Shown here: piece after piece, positions 33,726 through 38,946 of the stretch | How the letters are laid out: every line of letters begins with the position of its first letter | How positions within the stretch are numbered: position 1 is the first letter of the stretch | From: CAYMUR01 sp964393615 | Lineage (GTDB): Bacteria; Planctomycetota; Planctomycetia; Pirellulales; Pirellulaceae | NCBI GenBank assembly: GCA_964393615.1 | Contig: CAYMUR010000047.1 | Span: forward strand, 1 to 38,946 | Length of the DNA stretch: 38,946 bases | Direction of reading: 5' to 3' | Program-made: the position numbers and the translations under genes | The notes under the pieces: model-generated | Seen by the model: the letters and a program-made list of their open reading frames with translations, nothing else | Databases searched by the model: none | What the model was told of the DNA's origin: nothing

Positions 33726-36176
33726 TCACGGCGTGTTGCCGCCATCTGGCAGTGCTTCATACAAAAACGGCCTGCGAAACATGCCAGCCAGGTGATGTTC
33801 GCAGTAACAACGTAGGGCAAGGATATTTTTACCAGCCTTGAGTTGTCCGGTCAGGTCAACGTCCCACTCAAAGCGGTAGTCATTTAGCCACCATAGTTTT
33901 CCTTGTTTTCGATAGGCCACTTCGGCGCCATTCACATAGAGCCAGCATTCATTGAATAGGCCAGGAAAACGCAGGTGGATGGCCCCGTCAACCTGGTCAG
34001 CCGTCAATTCTACATCTGTTCGGTACCATAAGTGGCCAAGATAACTTTGCCGATTCGGGTGACGAATTCCTTGAGCTTGCGCATAAAGGTCGGTACGCAA
34101 CATTTCCCACTGATCAGGATAATCCTTCCGACTGTCAATCGTCAGGGCGTGGCGACTGTTGTTCCAAAAACTCAGATCCAATGGCCCCGTCGCATAATTT
34201 TCAGCAAGGCCGACATTACTGGCATCCCGACGAAACGCCCATTCAAGAGGCAGCTTGGTGATGAGTTTCCCCTTCGTACCGTCTACGAACGGAATCAATT
34301 CACGATACTGTTTGACTTCACCGGGCCACCAGGCGTAACCATTTTCTTCTGCTTTGAACTTACGATAAGTCGTAAAAGTGCCGTTCATGTCCGTCATTTT
34401 TTCGCGCACTGCCAGCGTCTTTTCACCCACGGAAACCGCTTTGGCATAGTCACCCTCTGTGGCCGCCGCGTTGACCATTTCCACGTACCCAGCAATGATA
34501 TCGAAACTGTAACGTGTAAATATCATCCGTTCTACATAACGTTGTTCGTTGCGAGTCAGAGGTCGGCCCTGCACTTGGATGCCCTGGATGATTTGCTCTC
34601 CCTTGACAAGATTGGTTTGCAACACCTTCACAACTTGTGGCGTGTAAATGGAAGTAGCCACAAAATATTCATGCTCGGTACAAATCGTATTTTCCCAGGC
34701 GTCATAAATGGCTCTCCAGTAAATTTCCATTGGCTCAGCTGCAGGACCGTAGAACCTGGGATAGAAATCCGCCAGTAAAGCGTCAACGTCTTCGTCGGGA
34801 TTCCACATCAACCGGCCACGGATAAACAAGTTCAAAAATGTTGTTGCAATCGCATTGCGGCTTTCTGTGTTGATCCCAAGAATTTTGGCGTCACGATAAT
34901 GTTTTACATCCTGGCGAAACGCCATATGGGAAGGGTTCGGCAGATCGCGCCAGACCAACATTCCTTGGTCATAATCATAAATTGTCAGACGCCCTTGCAT
35001 GACCTTAGCCCACTTGTACAACATGTCACGAAATTCCTGCCGTGGTGGCGACTGCGGGTCGTCCATGCCGTGATTCGGATCGATGTCAATTGGCGCCAAT
35101 TCGCAAAACAACGACGGTTCGGCAACCATGTCGCGCACGGGTGGAATGGTCATATTGGCGTAAGCCAGGAAACCAATCTTGCCACCACTCGCGGGATATT
35201 TTGAATGCAGGATACGAGCTACGTTGTTGTATAACTCAAGCATGGGGTCAGCTACCGACCAACGTAAAAAATATTTATCCCACTGCAGCTTCATCAGTTT
35301 CTGATCATTAGGGTAGTCCGATTGGTAAACCCCATCTTCCATACCAAGAGAAAACGCATGGCCGGCAGCATATTTTTCTTCTACCTGGCTGGCAACATGC
35401 TCTGCCGTCTTAGGATCCGTAATAGAAAACTCATAAATACCTTTTCCGATGTCCTTGGTGTACATGCCCAGTGCATGGCCCGAAGGTGGTACGTCCCCGC
35501 GTCCGGTCATCATGTTTCGCTTCTGAAAATCCTTAGACCCGGCGCCGTCTCCCAGCCAAGAAATCCAGTAGTTGCGAATTTCAAAAGGCGAACAATAGGA
35601 TTCATCTAAGTGACCGATCTTCAATTCGGGTTCGTCGGGAATGCACTCTCCAAAATCGGTAGGCAAATACCAACGGCATCCCCAGCGCCGCAGCAATTCA
35701 GCCATCGCATAGTAATGCGCAAAATCGTTATTACCAGCCAGGTAAACACGATTGCCTGTACGCCTCAACACAATGCCGTCCGTTCTTAGGTGAGGATCTT
35801 TTTTGAGAACCGTGTTGAGCACCTTTTGCAACGCAGGCTGGGCGCGAAAAGCCTCTTGGCCAACCAACAGCACAGGCTCTGTTCCCTGCATGGCAGCCTC
35901 TATCGTGGATGGCGTATTGACCAACAAGGGCTGTGCGCCACTCATCATTTGTATGTACTTCACCAAATCGTCTGCCGCTTGTTGCTCATGGATTCCGGCG
36001 TGGGAGGAAACAACAACAACAGCCGTTGTTTTTCCCGCCGCTACCACAACCAATTCCTGGCCGCCAGGCTTGCCCGCAATTTCTGCATAGGATATCGACC
36101 TGGCTGCCATCAGCAGAACTGTCAAATGGATGAACAGGGCAGGGTACCTGCCAGCATTTTTTTTAAATGGTTGCAT
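33726..36176 (-). CDS. DUF4838 domain-containing exported protein, glycoside-hydrolase-like
   Basis: 816 aa from ATG 36176 (the frame is open to 36302, other ATGs at 36230 and upstream). A signal peptide is visible: FIHLTVLLMAARSISYA. The first 150 residues include an alpha-glucuronidase N-terminal-like block (ELVVVAAGKTTAVVVVSSHAGIHEQQAADDLVKYI, ending with YYAMAELLRRWGCRWYLPTDFGE). A DUF4838 TIM-barrel-like region follows (GFLAYANMTIPP, ELAPIDIDPNHGMDD, YDYDQGMLVWRDLP, GINTES, LFIRGRLMWNPDEDVDALLADFY). The C-terminus has a jelly-roll like that of GH2 sugar-binding domains (LGHLWYRTDVELT, IHLRFPGLFNECWLYVNGAEV, NILALRC). DUF4838 proteins are suspected glycosidases with no established substrate. 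It lies 250 bp downstream of a sodium:solute symporter. Confidence 0.83.
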   Translation of the reverse strand: MQPFKKNAGRYPALFIHLTVLLMAARSISYAEIAGKPGGQELVVVAAGKTTAVVVVSSHAGIHEQQAADDLVKYIQMMSGAQPLLVNTPSTIEAAMQGTEPVLLVGQEAFRAQPALQKVLNTVLKKDPHLRTDGIVLRRTGNRVYLAGNNDFAHYYAMAELLRRWGCRWYLPTDFGECIPDEPELKIGHLDESYCSPFEIRNYWISWLGDGAGSKDFQKRNMMTGRGDVPPSGHALGMYTKDIGKGIYEFSITDPKTAEHVASQVEEKYAAGHAFSLGMEDGVYQSDYPNDQKLMKLQWDKYFLRWSVADPMLELYNNVARILHSKYPASGGKIGFLAYANMTIPPVRDMVAEPSLFCELAPIDIDPNHGMDDPQSPPRQEFRDMLYKWAKVMQGRLTIYDYDQGMLVWRDLPNPSHMAFRQDVKHYRDAKILGINTESRNAIATTFLNLFIRGRLMWNPDEDVDALLADFYPRFYGPAAEPMEIYWRAIYDAWENTICTEHEYFVATSIYTPQVVKVLQTNLVKGEQIIQGIQVQGRPLTRNEQRYVERMIFTRYSFDIIAGYVEMVNAAATEGDYAKAVSVGEKTLAVREKMTDMNGTFTTYRKFKAEENGYAWWPGEVKQYRELIPFVDGTKGKLITKLPLEWAFRRDASNVGLAENYATGPLDLSFWNNSRHALTIDSRKDYPDQWEMLRTDLYAQAQGIRHPNRQSYLGHLWYRTDVELTADQVDGAIHLRFPGLFNECWLYVNGAEVAYRKQGKLWWLNDYRFEWDVDLTGQLKAGKNILALRCYCEHHLAGMFRRPFLYEALPDGGNTP

Positions 36177-36426
36177 TGTCAAAGTATTCAGGGGTGTCTT
36201 AAATACTGTCGCCTCTTTGTTCACGAGCATAAGAATTCTTGGGCTTGGCACCATTCCGATTTGCCAACACGCCATCATAACATAATGCAACCACGTAGCC
36301 ACACTGGAGCGACAACACCTGCTGGTCGGCGTTCATTATCAAGTGACCCACTCAGCTGCGACAGCCTTACGAGAAGAGACATTGAATTTCGTTTTGAAAA
36401 AAAGAGCGTCGCTCGATAGTGAACGA

Positions 36427-38037
36427 TTACTCCGAACCCTTGGACCGTTTCTTTCGTGACATCACCCAGCTCAATCCTACCCCCACGGTCAGATTCACCA
36501 ATAACGACACTGGCCCGATCCATTGAAAACTGATCGGGTCGGGAGCCAACAAAAACGTCTCTCCTGTAGTCGTGTGAACATGCTCCTGTAGTGACACACC
36601 AAACGTTTCAGCAGCCAGGCCCCACTTCAAGTCCAACCAAGTGACGAGTGGTCCTGAAAAGGCAATGCCAGCCGCTGTCAAAACACTACAAACAGTACCG
36701 ATCCACACGGCGACCCGGTGTGCAAAAGGAACAAACAACGCAAAAAAGAAGAGGCCAAAGATTGGCGCCGTCAACAAGTTGACGGTCTTGTTTGTCACGG
36801 CAGTAATATTGCCAGGAATGGTCCCCATACACAGGCTGCCCGAAACCACAACCACCCCTATTGTAAACGCCAACATTTTGGCTTTCAGGACGTGTCCTCG
36901 ATCGGATGTGGGGTGCCTGCCGAGGCGATCGAGAAAGTCAGTCATCACGACAGCGGTGATCGAATTCACACCTGAGTCAATACTCGACATCGCGGCTGCG
37001 AACATGGCAGAAACTACCAGACCAGCAATTCCCACAGGTAATCGATGTGAAATGTACCACGGGAAAATATCATCCGCATCTTCATACAGATCCATTCCGG
37101 TGGGTAGCTGATCGGGGTATGCGCTGAAGTAACCGAGCAGTGACAAGCCCACCATTCCGAGCACAAGGGTGACGACTGCCGAGGCAATCAACTGAATGGC
37201 ATAGGAGTAACGAGCACTACTTACGTCTCGAGTGGCCATGAACCGTTGTACCGATGTCTGGTCACCTCCTGCGGTACAAACGACCCATGTTGTCATCATG
37301 AAAAATGTTCCTACAACAGAAATACGAGTGCGAGGATCAAAACTGATGATGGGCTGAGTGTCCCAGTGCGGATACCACTGCGTCGGAAACCAGCCGAAAC
37401 CTCCCATGTCACAGGTAACTATAATGACGACCAGTAGTGCACCGCTTAGCAACAACAAAAACTGCAGAAGGTCAGTCACAACAACAGCCCGTAAACCTCC
37501 GAGGGACGTGTAAATGACTGCCACCAATCCGGTAACCATGACAATCCAGGGAAGCCAATGCTCACCTACGCCCAGCATGACCGTCATTGCCCTAGCCGCC
37601 AGATACACGAGTAGTGACATCCAGACCAACCGCAAGGCAATGAACATCAACGCTCCGAGCAAGCGGGTAAAGACCCCCAACCGATGTTCCAGTAATTCGT
37701 AAGCGCTCGTAACACGCTGTTTCATGTACACAGGTAACAAGCCATAGCCGACGACAAAATAGATCAGTGGATACGTCAACAGGCTCGTCACAATCAGCAC
37801 AGGTCCCTTTCCCAGAATTTCACCTGGCTTGGAAAGATAGGAAATAGTACTCAGCAAGGTCACGAACAACGAAATCCCAATCAACACTGGGTTGATGTGT
37901 CCATGACCGATGAAATATTCCTTGGTGGATCCGTAGCTGCGGCCGAAATACCAACCGATTCCGATCGTGGTACAGGCATAGAGGGCGATGCAAATCCAAT
38001 CGACCAGCTGTAATCCTTGTGGCAAGTCGCTCATCAT
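36427..38037 (-). CDS. Sodium:solute symporter (SSS family)
   Basis: A 536-aa inner-membrane protein with about 13-14 hydrophobic segments. SSS signatures are VIYTSLGGLRAVVVTDLLQF near residue 180 and the sodium-site region VVSAMFAAAMSSIDSGVNS near 350, in which serines line the Na2 site. An N-terminal WICIALYACTTIGIGWYFGRSYGSTKEYFIG is typical of the family. It imports a small solute with Na+; relatives carry sugars, sialic acid, proline, acetate or iodide, so the substrate cannot be read from sequence. ATG 38037 is used; ATG 38034 is equally possible. Upstream are a C8/A6-type homopolymer tract and a seven-codon mini-ORF (38060-38080). The neighbouring DUF4838 gene, on the same strand, supports a carbohydrate-derived substrate, as inference. 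Confidence 0.92.
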   Translation of the reverse strand: MMSDLPQGLQLVDWICIALYACTTIGIGWYFGRSYGSTKEYFIGHGHINPVLIGISLFVTLLSTISYLSKPGEILGKGPVLIVTSLLTYPLIYFVVGYGLLPVYMKQRVTSAYELLEHRLGVFTRLLGALMFIALRLVWMSLLVYLAARAMTVMLGVGEHWLPWIVMVTGLVAVIYTSLGGLRAVVVTDLLQFLLLLSGALLVVIIVTCDMGGFGWFPTQWYPHWDTQPIISFDPRTRISVVGTFFMMTTWVVCTAGGDQTSVQRFMATRDVSSARYSYAIQLIASAVVTLVLGMVGLSLLGYFSAYPDQLPTGMDLYEDADDIFPWYISHRLPVGIAGLVVSAMFAAAMSSIDSGVNSITAVVMTDFLDRLGRHPTSDRGHVLKAKMLAFTIGVVVVSGSLCMGTIPGNITAVTNKTVNLLTAPIFGLFFFALFVPFAHRVAVWIGTVCSVLTAAGIAFSGPLVTWLDLKWGLAAETFGVSLQEHVHTTTGETFLLAPDPISFQWIGPVSLLVNLTVGVGLSWVMSRKKRSKGSE

Positions 38038-38059
38038 AAGCTTTCAAAAAAGGGGGGGG

Positions 38060-38080
38060 TTAATCAATCTCACCGATCAT
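38060..38080 (-). other. Candidate leader mini-ORF (MIGEID) with perfect Shine-Dalgarno before the symporter
   Basis: On the minus strand, AGGAGG at 38090-38095 is followed after 9 nt by ATG (38078-38080), then ATC GGT GAG ATT GAT and TAA (38060-38062). The symporter ATG lies 22 nt beyond, after a C8 (38052-38059) and T6 tract, without its own clear ribosome binding site. The layout suggests translational coupling or a leader peptide, but so short a frame may be chance. Confidence 0.35.
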
Positions 38081-38435
38081 TGTTTTGTACCTCCTGAAAG
38101 GTAGCAGAATTGTCAACAAATCCGACCACCCGATCGACAATATTCTTCAGTTCTGCCAGGCAATGAATGATTTTCCAAGCATTTTCATGAAATTTGAAAC
38201 AAAGTTTTTACCCATATCTTTTCAAGCGATGACCTTGGCCGTAGACTTCTGACTGGATAAGAACATCGCCCCCATCACATGGCAAGCACTAATCTCTGGC
38301 AGCCATCACTCACCGCCAAGATCCAATCCAACCGACTCGACGAGCGAAAATAATGCTGTATCCTTTTAGGCTAAGGTTACATCAAACAAATCGTTCTTGG
38401 CAAAACACCATGTAACCACACAAGGAAGAGTTGCG
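38081..38435. other. Divergent spacer before the menC-like gene
   Basis: Region between the symporter leader and the menC-like gene. Apart from the Shine-Dalgarno element at 38090-38095 on the minus strand and AAGGAAG at 38422-38428 on the plus strand, I see no gene or RNA structure. Confidence 0.45.
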
Positions 38436-38946
38436 ATGAAAATTGACAGTATCGAACTGTATCACGTGTCGATGCCATTAATTTATCCCTGGCGGACCGC
38501 CTATGGTGAGGATACGTGTATCGATTCTGTACTCGTGAAGATGTGCAGTGCCGACCAATCGGGATGGGGAGAATCCGCACCCTTTGCGGCACCCTGCTAC
38601 AGTCCCGAATGGGCCAGTGGCGTGTTTGGCGTACTGCGAGACTGGATGGCGCCCCGTTTGATCGGCCAGGAGCTTGGCTCCGGCGAGACTCTCCAAGACC
38701 AGTTGGCTATTTACAAAGGCAACCCGTTTGCAAAGTCGGCGTTGGATACGGCATGGTGGGCCCTCGATTCGCGTCGCCAGGGTATTCCGTTGTATCGAGC
38801 CTTGGGTGGCGTCAATGGCTTGGTGGAAGTGGGGGCAGACTTTGGCGTTATGGATTTGCTGGACGATCTGATTATCGCCATCGACAAAGCGGTCACAACA
38901 GGATTCAAGCGGGTCAAACTTAAATTCCGTCCAGGATGGGGTTTGG
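38436..38946 (+). CDS. menC: Enolase-superfamily enzyme, o-succinylbenzoate synthase/N-acylamino acid racemase-like (3' end outside window)
   Basis: 170 codons open to the end of the window, start ATG 38436 with AAGGAAG about 7 nt upstream. The N-terminal capping domain has KIDSIELYHVSMPLIYPWRTAYG and GWGESAPFAAPCYSPEW; the barrel begins at SALDTAWWALDSRRQGIPLYRALGG, a MenC/NSAR hallmark. A first catalytic lysine motif, KRVKLKFRPGWG, matches the KxK of these enzymes (RIKLKIRPGW in MenC-type proteins). The superfamily includes o-succinylbenzoate synthase (menaquinone pathway), N-succinylamino acid racemase and dipeptide epimerase; the downstream residues that separate them are beyond the window. 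The 3' half would carry the metal ligands. It is divergent from the sodium:solute symporter, and its neighbours give no menaquinone context. Confidence 0.8.
   Translation, partial: MKIDSIELYHVSMPLIYPWRTAYGEDTCIDSVLVKMCSADQSGWGESAPFAAPCYSPEWASGVFGVLRDWMAPRLIGQELGSGETLQDQLAIYKGNPFAKSALDTAWWALDSRRQGIPLYRALGGVNGLVEVGADFGVMDLLDDLIIAIDKAVTTGFKRVKLKFRPGWGL

Noticed and set aside
1..38946. CRISPR arrays, tRNA or rRNA genes, insertion sequences, prophage
   Set aside because: Reading both strands I found no regularly spaced repeats, cloverleaf-like anticodon arms, transposase motifs or phage structural genes.

Overview
The window looks like a piece of a Planctomycetota chromosome, probably Pirellulales-like and probably from a draft or metagenome assembly, since it has two runs of exactly ten Ns (5993-6002 and 8817-8826). 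The lineage call rests on gene content: three DUF1549/DUF1553 (PSD1-type) plus DUF1501 gene pairs, a PVC-type heme-binding dehydrogenase, a DUF1559-like pseudopilin, PEP-CTERM surface proteins, a DUF4838 protein and many exported enzymes. Coding density is modest, with several 300-830 bp spacers. I found no tRNA, rRNA, CRISPR array, transposase or phage gene.

Layout. 1-2430 (+): the end of a PSD1 protein and its DUF1501 partner. 2919-4961: a DadA-like D-amino-acid dehydrogenase facing a RidA-type imine deaminase. 5135-5665 (+): a decayed PVC-type dehydrogenase with seven in-frame stops. 5947/6003-7886 (+): a UPF1/IGHMBP2-like SF1 helicase whose start is hidden by the first gap. 8202-8816 (+): a Cys-rich exported protein of no known function, cut by the second gap. 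8954-11526 (+): a pseudopilin-like protein followed by two PEP-CTERM proteins, one with a CHRD domain. 11874-12449 (-): a lipoprotein. 13277-15646 (+): an intact propeller-cytochrome c protein. 15691-25086 (-): a tight four-gene run, PSD1, DUF1501, PSD1, DUF1501. 25318-25674 (-): a probable GH32-type C-terminal remnant. 25912-27936 (+): a sialidase-like protein. 28113-28880 (-): a YycJ-like MBL hydrolase. 29352-30446 (+): glycerol dehydrogenase. 30567-31469 (-): an exported hydroxypyruvate-isomerase-like TIM barrel. 31811-31963 (-): a 50-aa zinc-ribbon protein. 32241-38037 (-): a glucose-1-dehydrogenase-like enzyme, a DUF4838 protein and a sodium:solute symporter. 38436-end (+): a MenC/enolase-superfamily enzyme, cut by the window edge.

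How the genes may work together (inference). The right half reads as a scavenging island: exported sialidase-like and DUF4838 proteins could act on polysaccharide or glycoprotein, the symporter could import the product, and the glucose dehydrogenase, glycerol dehydrogenase and TIM-barrel isomerase could handle small sugars and polyols. The PSD1/DUF1501 pairs are a planctomycete hallmark whose biochemical role is not established. DadA makes 2-imino acids, which RidA-type proteins hydrolyse, so that neighbouring pair makes metabolic sense. The best candidates for something undescribed are the tandem PSD1/DUF1501 operon, the Cys-rich protein at 8202, the 50-aa zinc ribbon, and the mini-ORF leader in front of the symporter.
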